Part shown: positions 15,349 to 24,431 of the stretch, in pieces
Position numbering within the stretch: position 1 is the first letter of the stretch
Layout: each line of letters starts with the position of its first letter
Origin: a bacterium
GTDB lineage: Bacteria > Bacillota_I > Bacilli_A > Izemoplasmatales > Izemoplasmataceae
Direction of reading: 5' to 3'
DNA: 41,176 nt
Assembly (NCBI GenBank): GCA_018400615.1
Contig: JAGYML010000006.1
Location: 1-41,176 of the forward strand
Position numbers and translations under genes: made by a program
The notes under the pieces: model-generated
Databases searched by the model: none
Told to the model about the DNA's origin: nothing
Seen by the model: the letters and a program-made list of their open reading frames with translations, nothing else

Positions 15349-17022
15349 TTGGAAAATCAGGATCTCAAAATTGCACAGGAAGCAAAGATGAAAGATATTG
15401 GAGACATTGCAAAGGATTTGGGGCTTAAGGAAACCGACATAGAACGCTATGGTAACTTCAAAGCCAAAATCCGTTTGGAAGCCGGCGAAAAACTCGGCAA
15501 AGGCAAGGAAGGGAAAGTCATTTTGGTAACTGCGACCAATCCCACACCGGCTGGTGAAGGGAAGTCCACTACGACAGTCGGACTTGGACAAGCCTTCACT
15601 CAACTTGGTAAAAATGCGATGATTGCACTTCGAGAGCCTTCATTCGGTCCAGTCATGGGCGTTAAGGGAGGCGCTGCTGGAGGCGGAAAATCCCAAGTGG
15701 TGCCTATGGAAGATATCAACTTGCATTTTACGGGAGACATTCATGCCATCACTACGGCCACCAACGCTGTCAGTGCCATGATTGACAACCATCTGCATCA
15801 GGGCAATGCGCTTAACATGGATCCCAGAAGAATTACCTGGAAACGTGCATTGGATATGAATGATCGTGCACTTAGAAATGTGACAGTCGGCCTTGGAGGG
15901 GTAGGAAACTCCATTCCAAGAGAAGACGGATTCAATATTTCCGTAGCTTCGGAAATCATGGCCGTACTCTGTCTGGCCAAAGATATTCACGATCTTAAAG
16001 AAAGAGTCAAAAGAATCGTCATCGGATATACCTATGACAGAAAAGTCCTTACCATTGGGGATCTCGGGGCGCATGGTGCCGTCACGCTTATTTTGAAAGA
16101 TGCCATCAAACCGAACCTGGTTCAAACGCTTGAAAACACGCCGGCACTTGTTCACGGAGGCCCCTTCGCGAATATCGCCCATGGTGCCAACAGCATCATT
16201 GCGACCAACATGGCACGCAAATTGACGGATTACGTCATTACCGAAGCCGGATTCGGTGCAGACCTCGGGGCTGAGAAGTTCATGAACATCGTCAGTAAAT
16301 CCGCAGGCTTCGATCCAAGTGCGGTCGTCATCGTCACTACGGTCCGTGCACTTAAGATGCATGGGGGTCTCAAGAAGTCCGACTTGAAAGAAGAAAACAC
16401 CGAAGCACTTAAAAAAGGCATTGAAAACCTTGAAAAACACATTGAAACCGTTCAACACTTCAACTTGCCTTATGTCGTAGCGGTCAACCACTTTGTCCAT
16501 GATACCGACAAGGAAATCGGCGTGCTCACGGACTGGCTTGCCAAACACAATCACCCTCACGCCATCTCCAAAGTATGGGAAGACGGCGGAAAAGGTGGGA
16601 TTCCATTGGCCAAAGAAGTCCTGAACCAGATTGAAAACAATACCCAGACATTTACCCGTCTTTATGATTATGACATGCCAATCAAGGATAAAATAAGAAC
16701 CATCGCGCAAAAAGTCTATGGTGCGAGTGATGTAACATTTGCGAAGAAAGCCCGCAACCAGATCAGAAAATTCGAAAAACACGGTTGGGATAATCTTCCC
16801 ATATGCATGGCGAAGACCCAAATGTCACTTTCAGACGATCCGAAGGTGTATGGAAGACCCAGAGATTTTACCATCACAATAAGAGAAATCACCCCATCAA
16901 TCGGAGCAGGATTCCTTGTTGCGATGACGGGCTCCATGATGACCATGCCAGGCCTTCCAAAACGACCTGCCGCAATGGACATGGATGTTGATAAAGATGG
17001 CAATGCAGAAGGGTTATTTTAA
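15349..17022 (+). CDS. fhs: Formate-tetrahydrofolate ligase
   Basis: The 557-residue enzyme carries the ATP-binding PAGEGKSTTTVGLGQAF (about 67-83), then EPSFGPVMGVKGGAAGGG and a GFGADLGAEKF stretch. It makes 10-formyl-THF from formate, ATP and THF. This feeds purines, formyl-Met and, with FolD, the C1 pool. The start is a TTG at 15349, 6 nt after GGAGGG; no nearby ATG fits as well. It opens a run of folate-linked genes, and the M32 peptidase follows after 17 nt. Confidence 0.96.
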   Translation: MENQDLKIAQEAKMKDIGDIAKDLGLKETDIERYGNFKAKIRLEAGEKLGKGKEGKVILVTATNPTPAGEGKSTTTVGLGQAFTQLGKNAMIALREPSFGPVMGVKGGAAGGGKSQVVPMEDINLHFTGDIHAITTATNAVSAMIDNHLHQGNALNMDPRRITWKRALDMNDRALRNVTVGLGGVGNSIPREDGFNISVASEIMAVLCLAKDIHDLKERVKRIVIGYTYDRKVLTIGDLGAHGAVTLILKDAIKPNLVQTLENTPALVHGGPFANIAHGANSIIATNMARKLTDYVITEAGFGADLGAEKFMNIVSKSAGFDPSAVVIVTTVRALKMHGGLKKSDLKEENTEALKKGIENLEKHIETVQHFNLPYVVAVNHFVHDTDKEIGVLTDWLAKHNHPHAISKVWEDGGKGGIPLAKEVLNQIENNTQTFTRLYDYDMPIKDKIRTIAQKVYGASDVTFAKKARNQIRKFEKHGWDNLPICMAKTQMSLSDDPKVYGRPRDFTITIREITPSIGAGFLVAMTGSMMTMPGLPKRPAAMDMDVDKDGNAEGLF

Positions 17023-17039
17023 CCCAAAAGGAGAAGATC

Positions 17040-18536
17040 ATGAAAGATTTCGACACGTTCAAAGAACTGCAAAAAACACAAAAAGCCTACCAATATGTAT
17101 TGACCCTGGCAAGTTGGGATTCGAATACCGAAGCCCCAAAAGCCAGTTTCCCGTTTCGCTCGGAGATGCTAGGCATCATCAGCGGAGAACACTTTTCCCT
17201 TTTGACAGACAAGGAATATGTGGAGACAGTCAATGATCTTTATGAAAACGGTGAGGACTTAAACAATCGTCAAACCAGGGAAATCGAAAAAGCGAAGAAG
17301 AATCTTGACAAGATTGTCAAAATTCCAAAACGCGACTACATTGAATATTCAAAACTTCTCAACAATGCCCAAAAGGCATGGGAGGAATCCAAAGAAGATT
17401 CCGATTATGAAGCATTCAAACCTTACCTTGAAAAGATCATAGCGATGAAAAAGAAAATGGTCAGCTTCAGACAAAAAGAAAACCAGCATGCCTATGATGT
17501 CTTGCTTGATGATTTCGAGGAAGGCATGACCATGGAAAAATACGACGCCTTTTTCAATACGGTCAAAGAAGAGCTTGTACCATTCGTGAAAGACATTCTC
17601 AAGAAAAAATCTGATGAGGCTCCGGCTTTCGTCAAAAAAAGTTACCCGGTGGACAAGCAAAAGGAATTCGTGGAATACCTGCTCGACGTCTTTGATTTCA
17701 AGAAGGACCGGGGGGTACTCAAGGAAAGTGTGCACCCGTTCACTTGGAACACCCATTCAAAAGATGTCAGATTCACGACGAGCTACCATGAAAATTATGT
17801 TTTCTCTTCTGTTTTTGCGGCTATACACGAACTGGGACATGCCACCTACGAACAACAGGTGGATGATGTCTTCGATATGACCAATCTTAAAAGTGGCGCC
17901 TCCATGGGTATCCATGAATCCCAATCACGATTCTATGAAAACATGATTGGAAGAAGCAAACCGTTTTGGAACACCCATCTTTCCAAATTCAAATCCATGT
18001 TTCCAAGCCAGATGAAAACCATTGAAGTGGATGATTTCTATCAAGCGATCAACCGTGTGGATGAGACGTTCATACGCATTGAAGCCGATGAACTGACCTA
18101 CCCGCTTCACATATTGATACGCTATGAAATCGAACGCATGATTTTCAACGATGAAGTCACGGTTGAAGAGCTCCCATCAATTTGGAACAAGAAAGTAAAG
18201 GAATACCTCAACCTTGATGTCAAGAAAGATAGCGACGGCCTATTGCAAGACGTCCACTGGAGCAACGGCATGTTCGGGTATTTTCCTACTTACGCGCTTG
18301 GAAGTGCCTATGCGGCCCAAATCTATTACACGTTGATTGAAGATATCGAGTTTGAAAAACTCGTGGAGGAAAATCGAATCGACAAAATCAACAAGTGGCT
18401 CAGAAACAAGATCCATTGCTACGGCTCTAGCCTAAAACCAAGAGAAATCATGGAAAAGGTCACAGGTGAGCCGTTCAATCCGAAATATTACATACGTTAT
18501 CTAAAAGAAAAATACAGCGATCTCTATCTTAAATAA
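17040..18536 (+). CDS. Zinc carboxypeptidase, family M32
   Basis: The 498-residue protein has the M32 metal site HELGH (263-267) in an AAIHELGHATYEQQ context, and the HESQSRFYEN motif, which supplies the third ligand. HPF and DVRFTT motifs precede it. This length and these motifs are typical of thermostable carboxypeptidase 1 / Taq-type enzymes, which trim C-terminal residues from peptides in the cytoplasm. No signal peptide is present. The ATG at 17040 follows AAAAGGAGA. It lies within a folate gene run with 11-17 nt gaps, so it is co-transcribed. Its link to C1 metabolism is unclear. Confidence 0.95.
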   Translation: MKDFDTFKELQKTQKAYQYVLTLASWDSNTEAPKASFPFRSEMLGIISGEHFSLLTDKEYVETVNDLYENGEDLNNRQTREIEKAKKNLDKIVKIPKRDYIEYSKLLNNAQKAWEESKEDSDYEAFKPYLEKIIAMKKKMVSFRQKENQHAYDVLLDDFEEGMTMEKYDAFFNTVKEELVPFVKDILKKKSDEAPAFVKKSYPVDKQKEFVEYLLDVFDFKKDRGVLKESVHPFTWNTHSKDVRFTTSYHENYVFSSVFAAIHELGHATYEQQVDDVFDMTNLKSGASMGIHESQSRFYENMIGRSKPFWNTHLSKFKSMFPSQMKTIEVDDFYQAINRVDETFIRIEADELTYPLHILIRYEIERMIFNDEVTVEELPSIWNKKVKEYLNLDVKKDSDGLLQDVHWSNGMFGYFPTYALGSAYAAQIYYTLIEDIEFEKLVEENRIDKINKWLRNKIHCYGSSLKPREIMEKVTGEPFNPKYYIRYLKEKYSDLYLK

Positions 18537-18547
18537 GGAGTGGTTCC

Positions 18548-19084
18548 ATGGCCATGAGCAAAGATTACCACGAAACGTACTATGAACATGGTGAGGATTT
18601 TCTGAAGCAACTCCCAAAAGGTGTCTTCATCACCGTTAAGGACAATAAAGGACGTGTCAACACCATGACCATTGCCTGGGGACATATAGGTGTTATATGG
18701 GGGAAGCCTTGTTTCATTGCCTACGTTCGTTACTCTCGTTTTACGTATGATGTATTATTGAATGCCGGGGATTTCACCATAAACGTGCCTGCCTATGGTA
18801 CACTTAAAAAAGAACTGACTTTGGCCGGTACCCAATCAGGTAGGGACATCGACAAGTTCAAAGAAGCGGGACTTACCTTGAAAGATAGTCATAAAGTGAC
18901 ATCACCGATTATCAATGAGTGTGACCTCCAGTATGAATGCAAGATTATCTATCAGCAATCTCAAGAGCCTGCACTCATTCAACCATCCATCAAGGAACGC
19001 CACTACAAAACCCACGATACGCACATTATGTTTTTTGGAGAAATCGTGGATTCCTATACTACAAAGAAGGGGAGTCATTCATGA
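18548..19084 (+). CDS. Flavin-reductase-like FMN-binding split-barrel protein
   Basis: The 178-residue protein looks like the flavin reductase/flavoredoxin family: an opening LPKGVFITVKDNKGRVNTMT strand pair, AWGHIGVIWGKPCFIAYVR, then YDVLLNAGDFTINVP and a later region with GRDIDKFKEAGL. These are positions where such proteins contact FMN. The enzyme may move electrons through FMN, but the partner is unknown. The ATG at 18548 follows AAGGAG. Its stop overlaps the folD start as ATGA, so both proteins are probably made in step. The family assignment is from pattern memory. Confidence 0.8.
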   Translation: MAMSKDYHETYYEHGEDFLKQLPKGVFITVKDNKGRVNTMTIAWGHIGVIWGKPCFIAYVRYSRFTYDVLLNAGDFTINVPAYGTLKKELTLAGTQSGRDIDKFKEAGLTLKDSHKVTSPIINECDLQYECKIIYQQSQEPALIQPSIKERHYKTHDTHIMFFGEIVDSYTTKKGSHS

Positions 19085-19932
19085 GTATTATTGACGGAAA
19101 AGCTTTGTCGAAAGAGATAAGAAAAGATGTAAAAAAACAAGTAGCATCCTTAACAGAAAAATATGGGAAATCGCCTCATTTGGTTGTTGTGCTTGTTGGA
19201 GAAAACCCTGCAAGTGAAACGTACGTCCGTATGAAACACCGTGCGTGTGAACGCGCAGGAATAAGAAGCACCGCCATTAACAAGTCGAGCGCCATTTCAG
19301 AAAAGGAACTGCTCGATACAATCATAAACCTAAATGAGGATCCGGATGTCCATGGCATTCTAGTACAATTGCCTTTGCCTGAGCACATTGATGCCAACAA
19401 AGTCATCAATACGATAGAATACAAGAAAGACGTGGACGGATTCCATCCAATGAACATAGCTGCACTACAAATCGGAACTCAAGGCATTGTCAGTGCCACG
19501 CCCAAAGGAATCATGACACTGCTTGAACACACAGGCATTGAGATAGAGGGCAAGCAGGCACTCGTCATCGGACGAAGCAATATCGTCGGAAAACCAGTGG
19601 CCCAGTTATTGCTCAACAAGAACGCTACAGTCACCATAGCCCATTCAAGAACCCGTAATCTTGAAGAACTCTCAAGAGATGCGGATATATTGATTGCAGC
19701 AGTTGGAAGGCCAAAAATGGTTACAGGTGATATGATAAAAGAAGGTGCGACGGTCATCGATGTCGGTGTCAACAGAGTGGAAGACAAACTAATCGGAGAT
19801 GTCGATTTCGAGAGTGCCAAGGAAAAAGCCGCGCATATCACACCTGTGCCAGGTGGGGTAGGCCCCATGACCATTGCGTCACTGCTTCAAAACACGTTGG
19901 AATGTTTCGAAGCGCTGCAAAAAGAAGCCTAG
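19081..19932 (+). CDS. folD: Bifunctional methylene-THF dehydrogenase / methenyl-THF cyclohydrolase
   Basis: The 283-residue enzyme has the active-site Tyr and Lys in ETYVRMKHRACERAGI, QLPLPEHI, KKDVDGFHPMN, the NADP-binding VIGRSNIVGKP and TPVPGGVGPMTIASLL. It interconverts 5,10-methylene- and 10-formyl-THF, linking fhs to glyA. The usual PCTP motif reads SATP here. The ATG at 19081 follows GGGGAG and overlaps the previous gene by 4 nt; an earlier in-frame ATG at 18937 lies inside that gene. A short GC-rich inverted repeat follows the stop but has no T tail. Confidence 0.96.
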   Translation: MSIIDGKALSKEIRKDVKKQVASLTEKYGKSPHLVVVLVGENPASETYVRMKHRACERAGIRSTAINKSSAISEKELLDTIINLNEDPDVHGILVQLPLPEHIDANKVINTIEYKKDVDGFHPMNIAALQIGTQGIVSATPKGIMTLLEHTGIEIEGKQALVIGRSNIVGKPVAQLLLNKNATVTIAHSRTRNLEELSRDADILIAAVGRPKMVTGDMIKEGATVIDVGVNRVEDKLIGDVDFESAKEKAAHITPVPGGVGPMTIASLLQNTLECFEALQKEA

Positions 19933-19985
19933 GACATGCAGGCACGCCTGTCCTAACATTATCTCTATAAGAATAAGGTGTAACC

Positions 19986-20624
19986 ATGCGATTGATAAAT
20001 TTACTGCTTTGGATCTCATTTCCAATATTTGTGATAGCCCTTGGGGCATCACTGCTCACTACCAAACCCTACATGCAATTATCCAAAGGTCTTTATGAAT
20101 CTCATGCAGACATTGAATATGACCATGATTATGTCAGCGGAGAACTGATGGATTATCTCAATTACAAGCGAGATGATTTGCTTTTTGGACCCAATGAATC
20201 CAGTGATGAACCGGTGCTTAGAGACATTGAAATAAGGCATATGCAGGACGTGAAAGATGTCTATACCGGAGTAAGAATTGCGGGGGTACTTGCGTTCTTT
20301 GTCTTTGTTTCAAGTGCCTTGGTGCTTTACAAAAAAGATATCCACAGTTTTTACACAGGACTTAGGGATATTTACATCCTTCCCACATTTGTGATTCTTT
20401 TCATTGGGGGATGGTTCATCATTGATTTTTCCGCGATTTTCACACTTTTTCATCAGGTGTTCTTTACCAACGATGACTGGATTCTTTTAAGCGATGATGC
20501 GTTGATTCAGCTCTTGCCACAAATGTTTTGGATGGTAAGTGGCGCTCTGATTTTATTGATTCTGGCATTATTCATGGGAATCGTGATGGTTTTGAATAAA
20601 AAAATAATCAAACCTAAGCTTTAG
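19986..20624 (+). CDS. TIGR01906/DUF1461-type integral membrane protein
   Basis: The 212-residue protein has an N-terminal helix (about 4-24), an outer domain with [20 protein letters not shown], the family hallmark [16 protein letters not shown] (near 81-96), then three more helices (about 100-115, 130-155, 180-205). These match the TIGR01906 group, whose function is not known. The ATG at 19986 follows AAGGTG. glyA starts 17 nt downstream, so the two share a transcript. The family call rests on the His-Met-x-Asp-Val-Lys pattern and topology. Confidence 0.8.
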   Translation: MRLINLLLWISFPIFVIALGASLLTTKPYMQLSKGLYESHADIEYDHDYVSGELMDYLNYKRDDLLFGPNESSDEPVLRDIEIRHMQDVKDVYTGVRIAGVLAFFVFVSSALVLYKKDIHSFYTGLRDIYILPTFVILFIGGWFIIDFSAIFTLFHQVFFTNDDWILLSDDALIQLLPQMFWMVSGALILLILALFMGIVMVLNKKIIKPKL

Positions 20625-20641
20625 TTTTTAGGAGGACTATT

Positions 20642-21883
20642 ATGGATGCATTGAAAGCACAAGATGATGCACTTTTTGAAGCTATCAACAACGAGAAAAA
20701 CAGACAGGAATCCCATCTTGAATTGATTGCAAGCGAGAATTTCGTCTCTAAAGCAGTCCTTGAAGTGGATGGAAGCATACTGACAAACAAGTATGCGGAA
20801 GGGTATCCCAAGAAGCGCTATTACGGCGGATGTGAGTTTGTCGATACGGTCGAGACACTGGCCAGAAATCGTGCCAAGGCTCTTTTTAATGTCAAATACG
20901 CCAATGTACAGGCGCATTCAGGGTCCACTGCCAATATGGCTGCTTACCGCAGTCTGCTTGAGCATGGAGACAAGGTGCTTGGTATGAGCCTTGATCATGG
21001 GGGGCATCTTACCCATGGGCATCCAATGAACTTCAGCGGGGTGGATTACGAGTTTCACAGTTATGGAGTCAATAGCGAAACGGAAATGATTGATTACGAT
21101 GAGATAAGAATGAAGGCCATTGAAATCAAACCCAAACTGATTGTGGCTGGAGCGAGTGCCTATTCACGGGAAATTGACTTCAAGAAATTCAAGGCGATTG
21201 CGGATGAGGTGGGCGCCTACCTTATGGTGGATATGGCTCATATTGCCGGGCTTGTGGCAACGGGGCATCACAACAACCCTTGTGAGGTTGCGGACATTGT
21301 GACCTCGACCACCCATAAAACCTTGAGAGGTCCCAGAGGGGGCCTTATTCTGACCAACAACAAAGCCATTTACAAAAAAGTCAATAAAATCATTTTCCCC
21401 GGTATACAAGGGGGCCCTTTGATGCACATTATTGGGGCTAAGGCTGCAGCCTTTAAAGAGGCCCTTTCCCCTGAATTCAAAGTCTATCAGAGCCAGGTAA
21501 TTACCAACGCCTCCGCATTGGCTGATGAGCTTTCACGTCTTGGGTTTCATGTTATCAGTGGAGGGACAGACAACCATCTCCTGCTGGTGGAAGTCAAAAG
21601 CAATACCACGCTTACGGGTAAAGAAGCGGAAAATATCCTGGAAAGCGTCCACATTACCTGTAATAAGAACACTGTGCCCAATGACGATGAAAAACCGTTC
21701 ATCACAAGTGGCATTCGACTGGGAACCCCCGCGCTTACAAGTCGTGGATTCGATGAAGTCGCCTTCAGGGAAGTCGCGAGACTCATCTATGATACGCTTA
21801 TGAATCCGACAAATGAAAATGTATTGGACGATGTCCGAAGAAAGGTCAAAAAACTCACTGATAAATTCCCTCTGTATCAATAA
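20642..21883 (+). CDS. glyA: Serine hydroxymethyltransferase
   Basis: The 413-residue PLP enzyme has [31 protein letters not shown] and [14 protein letters not shown], where Lys226 would hold the cofactor. It splits serine into glycine while loading methylene-THF, the substrate of FolD. The ATG at 20642 follows TTAGGAGGA. It ends the folate gene run and is followed by a terminator. Confidence 0.97.
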   Translation: MDALKAQDDALFEAINNEKNRQESHLELIASENFVSKAVLEVDGSILTNKYAEGYPKKRYYGGCEFVDTVETLARNRAKALFNVKYANVQAHSGSTANMAAYRSLLEHGDKVLGMSLDHGGHLTHGHPMNFSGVDYEFHSYGVNSETEMIDYDEIRMKAIEIKPKLIVAGASAYSREIDFKKFKAIADEVGAYLMVDMAHIAGLVATGHHNNPCEVADIVTSTTHKTLRGPRGGLILTNNKAIYKKVNKIIFPGIQGGPLMHIIGAKAAAFKEALSPEFKVYQSQVITNASALADELSRLGFHVISGGTDNHLLLVEVKSNTTLTGKEAENILESVHITCNKNTVPNDDEKPFITSGIRLGTPALTSRGFDEVAFREVARLIYDTLMNPTNENVLDDVRRKVKKLTDKFPLYQ

Positions 21884-21903
21884 ACGACAAGTGAGTAGGT
21901 ATC

Positions 21904-21947
21904 AATAAAGCCACGGTTCCTTTCAGATGGAACAAGTGGCTTTATTT
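21904..21947 (+). terminator. Terminator after glyA
   Basis: An 11-bp stem (21904-21914 with 21936-21946) has an inner GTTCC/GGAAC pairing. The T tail is short and broken (TTTATTTAAT), so it may be leaky. Confidence 0.75.
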
Positions 21948-21971
21948 AATAACGTTTACATACTTAATTTC

Positions 21972-22001
21972 TTGAAGTTTTATCATGAATTGCACTATAA
22001 T
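21972..22001 (+). promoter_or_regulatory. glnA promoter
   Basis: -35 TTGAAG (21972-21977) and -10 TATAAT (21996-22001) are 18 nt apart, 37 nt before the start. No clear GlnR operator (TGTNA-N7-TNACA) is visible around it. Confidence 0.75.
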
Positions 22002-22038
22002 TATGTATATAAAAGTTTCGGAAGGGAAGCGACATTCT

Positions 22039-23379
22039 ATGACCAAAATAACCAGACAACAAATCATCGATGATGCAAAAGAGAACCAGGTAAAATACAT
22101 CCGTCTGTGTTTTACGGATATCCACGGTGTCATCAAAAACGTTGAAATACCAGAAGAAGGGCTGGAAGATGCCCTAGATAACAATGTCATGTTCGATGGC
22201 TCGTCCATTGACGGTTTTTCCCGTATTGAAGAAACCGACATGTATCTCTATCCTGATTACAACACCTGGCTCGTGCTTCCATGGGAAAACACAGAATATG
22301 GCAATGTTGCGCGTCTTATATGTGATGTACACCGACCTGATGGTGAGCCATTCGAGGGGGATCCCCGAGTCAATCTCAAAAAAAATCTCAAATATATGCA
22401 AACAAAAGGATTTCACAGACTCAAAGTAGGCGTTGAGCCAGAATTTTTCCTTTTCCAAAGAGACAGTCAAGGTGAAGTGACACTTGCCTTCAACGATCGT
22501 GGGGGCTATTTTGATCTTGGGCCTGTAGACGCGGGGGAAGATTGCCGTAGAGACATTGTACTCGAGCTTCAGAAACTCGGCTTCAAAATGGAAGCTTCTC
22601 ACCATGAAGTCTCTCCGTCTCAACATGAAATCAATTTTGAATTTGATGATGCATTGGAAGCAGCGGATAAATTGCAAACCTTCAAACTCGTAGTAAGAAA
22701 CGTTGCAAAGAGGCATAATCTGCATGCTACGTTCATGCCCAAACCAATTGAGGGTGTCAATGGATCAGGCATGCATATCAATTGTTCACTTTCGGATTCG
22801 GATGGCAACAATGTTTTCGATGATCCGAAAACCGAAGATGGCATGAGTGAAATAGCCAAAGGCTGGATTGGCGGGATCATAGATCACGCTCGTGGGTACA
22901 CGGCTATCACAAACCCAATCGTAAATTCCTATAAACGTCTGATTCCAGGATATGAAGCACCCACCTATATATCATGGAGTGATTCAAACCGTTCTGTCAT
23001 GGTGAGAATCCCGAGTGCAAGGGGTAAGAAGACCCGTACGGAAATAAGAAGTGTCGATGCGACCGCCAATCCTTACCTGGCCATGGCCGTTATTTTGAGA
23101 AGTGGCCTTGATGGTATCGAAAATGGACGCACTGACACCGAACCCGTTCGAATGAATCTGTATGCACTTGACAGAAAGACCCGCGAGGAAATGGGCATCA
23201 AGAATCTCCCAGGCAACTTGAAGGATGCGCTGAAGGAACTCAATGGTGATAAAATCGTTCAGGAAGCACTTGGCAACCATATCTATGAAAAATTCCTGAT
23301 AGCCAAGGAAGCAGAATGGGAAGATTACCGCGGACGCGTTTCACAATGGGAACGGGATACGTTTTTGAAAATGTTTTAA
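22039..23379 (+). CDS. glnA: Glutamine synthetase, type I
   Basis: The 446-residue enzyme starts MTKITRQQIIDDAKENQ, then VKYIRLCFTDIHGVIKN. The GVEPEFFLF, PIEGVNGSGMHINCSL and NSYKRLIPGYEAPTYISWS motifs carry metal and glutamate sites. The C-terminus (QWERDTFLKMF) and size fit the GSI-alpha group, which is feedback-inhibited rather than adenylylated. It makes Gln from Glu, ammonia and ATP. The ATG at 22039 lies 9 nt after GAAGGGAAG; an ATG at 22003 has no family homology before it. It stands alone between terminators, with no glnR beside it. Confidence 0.96.
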   Translation: MTKITRQQIIDDAKENQVKYIRLCFTDIHGVIKNVEIPEEGLEDALDNNVMFDGSSIDGFSRIEETDMYLYPDYNTWLVLPWENTEYGNVARLICDVHRPDGEPFEGDPRVNLKKNLKYMQTKGFHRLKVGVEPEFFLFQRDSQGEVTLAFNDRGGYFDLGPVDAGEDCRRDIVLELQKLGFKMEASHHEVSPSQHEINFEFDDALEAADKLQTFKLVVRNVAKRHNLHATFMPKPIEGVNGSGMHINCSLSDSDGNNVFDDPKTEDGMSEIAKGWIGGIIDHARGYTAITNPIVNSYKRLIPGYEAPTYISWSDSNRSVMVRIPSARGKKTRTEIRSVDATANPYLAMAVILRSGLDGIENGRTDTEPVRMNLYALDRKTREEMGIKNLPGNLKDALKELNGDKIVQEALGNHIYEKFLIAKEAEWEDYRGRVSQWERDTFLKMF

Positions 23380-23384
23380 TGAAG

Positions 23385-23408
23385 CGCTACCTCCGGGTAG
23401 CGTTTTTT
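23385..23408 (+). terminator. Rho-independent terminator of glnA
   Basis: CGCTACC (23385-23391) pairs with GGTAGCG (23396-23402) around a TCCG loop. Six T residues follow. Confidence 0.93.
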
Positions 23409-23416
23409 ATTGGTAT

Positions 23417-23444
23417 AAAAAAGCCACATCCGAGGGGACGTGGC
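23417..23444 (-). terminator. Rho-independent terminator of hslO
   Basis: A 9-bp stem (23423-23431 with 23436-23444, one G-T pair) is followed on the minus strand by six T residues (complement of 23417-23422). It lies tail to tail with the glnA terminator. Confidence 0.92.
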
Positions 23445-23455
23445 AAGACTGCAGG

Positions 23456-24328
23456 TTATTTGGTTTCTTCAATCAACGCTTTAATTTGAGAGGCATTGAA
23501 ATCATATTTCGTTTTACAGAAATGGCAGACGGTTTCGATGTGGCCATCGGTTTCAAGAATTTCCTTAAGTTGGCTTTCTCCAAGTGAAATCAGTCCCCGC
23601 TCGAATTTTTCGCGGTTGCAATCACACTGATATTGAAGGTCCATCGTCAGCAATATTCTGTGGTCACCTTTGGTAATCAGCTCAATCATTTCTTCGGGAC
23701 TCAGACCGTCTTCAAGCATTTTTGAGACGGGAGGGAGGTTTTTCAACCTTTTTTCAATCAATTCAATGGTTTCTTCAGGACAGCCGGGCATTCGTTGGAG
23801 AATGAAGCCTCCTGCATTTTTAACGGTGTTGTCATCATTCACCTTGACACCCAGAGAAACGGCTGAGGGAATCTGTTCACTGGCAGTGAAATAATACGCA
23901 AGATCTTCGGCAATCTCACCGGTTTGCAGTTCGACCCCACTGGTGAACATGTTCTTCATTTTCAAATCCTTGGTGACGGACAAGCGCCCTGGGCCTACGG
24001 CTTTGGACACATCGAGTTTTTTAGTATCGTTTTTTTGCAAGAAGACCTGTGGATTCCCCACGTAACCTCTTACGTTTCCATAAGCGTCCGTGGTTGTGAC
24101 CATCCCTTCAAGTGGGCCTTGTGAGATGAGCCTCAAAGTCAGTTCGTCGCCTTCTCTATACATGGCACCCATGATCACACTGCCTGTAAGCAAGCGCCCA
24201 AGTGCGGCGGTTGCAGTTGGCCACAGGCCGTGAATCTGTTGTGCTTCATAGACAGTGTTCGTCGTATTTGCAGCGTAAAGACGGACTTTTCCGTCAAACG
24301 CATAAGCCTTAGCTAAATAATCTTTCAT
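23456..24328 (-). CDS. hslO: Redox-regulated chaperone Hsp33
   Basis: The 290-residue protein has the Hsp33 body and, near its end, the zinc site Cys-x-Cys (C235, C237), thirty residues, then Cys-x-x-Cys (C268, C271; CHFCKTKY). Oxidation of these Cys residues turns on holdase activity, protecting proteins under oxidative or heat stress. The ATG at 24328 follows GTGGGTGAT. It is divergent from dus, and the two promoters lie close together in the roughly 100-nt gap. Confidence 0.96.
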   Translation of the reverse strand: MKDYLAKAYAFDGKVRLYAANTTNTVYEAQQIHGLWPTATAALGRLLTGSVIMGAMYREGDELTLRLISQGPLEGMVTTTDAYGNVRGYVGNPQVFLQKNDTKKLDVSKAVGPGRLSVTKDLKMKNMFTSGVELQTGEIAEDLAYYFTASEQIPSAVSLGVKVNDDNTVKNAGGFILQRMPGCPEETIELIEKRLKNLPPVSKMLEDGLSPEEMIELITKGDHRILLTMDLQYQCDCNREKFERGLISLGESQLKEILETDGHIETVCHFCKTKYDFNASQIKALIEETK

Positions 24329-24343
24329 TTTATCACCCACTGC

Positions 24344-24373
24344 ATTATAGCACGTGTGAATAATAAAGACCAA
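24344..24373 (-). promoter_or_regulatory. hslO promoter
   Basis: On the minus strand TGCTATAAT (24352 to 24344) is a perfect extended -10. A weak TTGGTC (24373 to 24368) sits 18 nt upstream. Confidence 0.65.
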
Positions 24374-24377
24374 ATCA

Positions 24378-24406
24378 TTGCAAATGAGAAAAGATTATGG
24401 CACAAT
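24378..24406 (+). promoter_or_regulatory. Possible dus promoter
   Basis: TTGCAA (24378-24383) is followed after 17 nt by CACAAT (24401-24406), with a TG just before it. It is only a moderate match, but it is correctly placed for dus and divergent from the hslO promoter. Confidence 0.4.
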
Positions 24407-24431
24407 AATGACGTTTACAGGAGGTAATAGG

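Noticed and set aside
15640-16821. 393-residue open frame on the minus strand
   Set aside because: It lies wholly opposite fhs, has no ribosome site and no family resemblance; it is a frame shadow of a strongly coding gene.
19931-19956. GC-rich inverted repeat after folD as a terminator
   Set aside because: The stem needs a bulge or a 2-nt loop and has no T tail; the next gene probably shares the transcript.
21948-22038. GlnR operator upstream of glnA
   Set aside because: No TGTNA-N7-TNACA match is seen on either strand.
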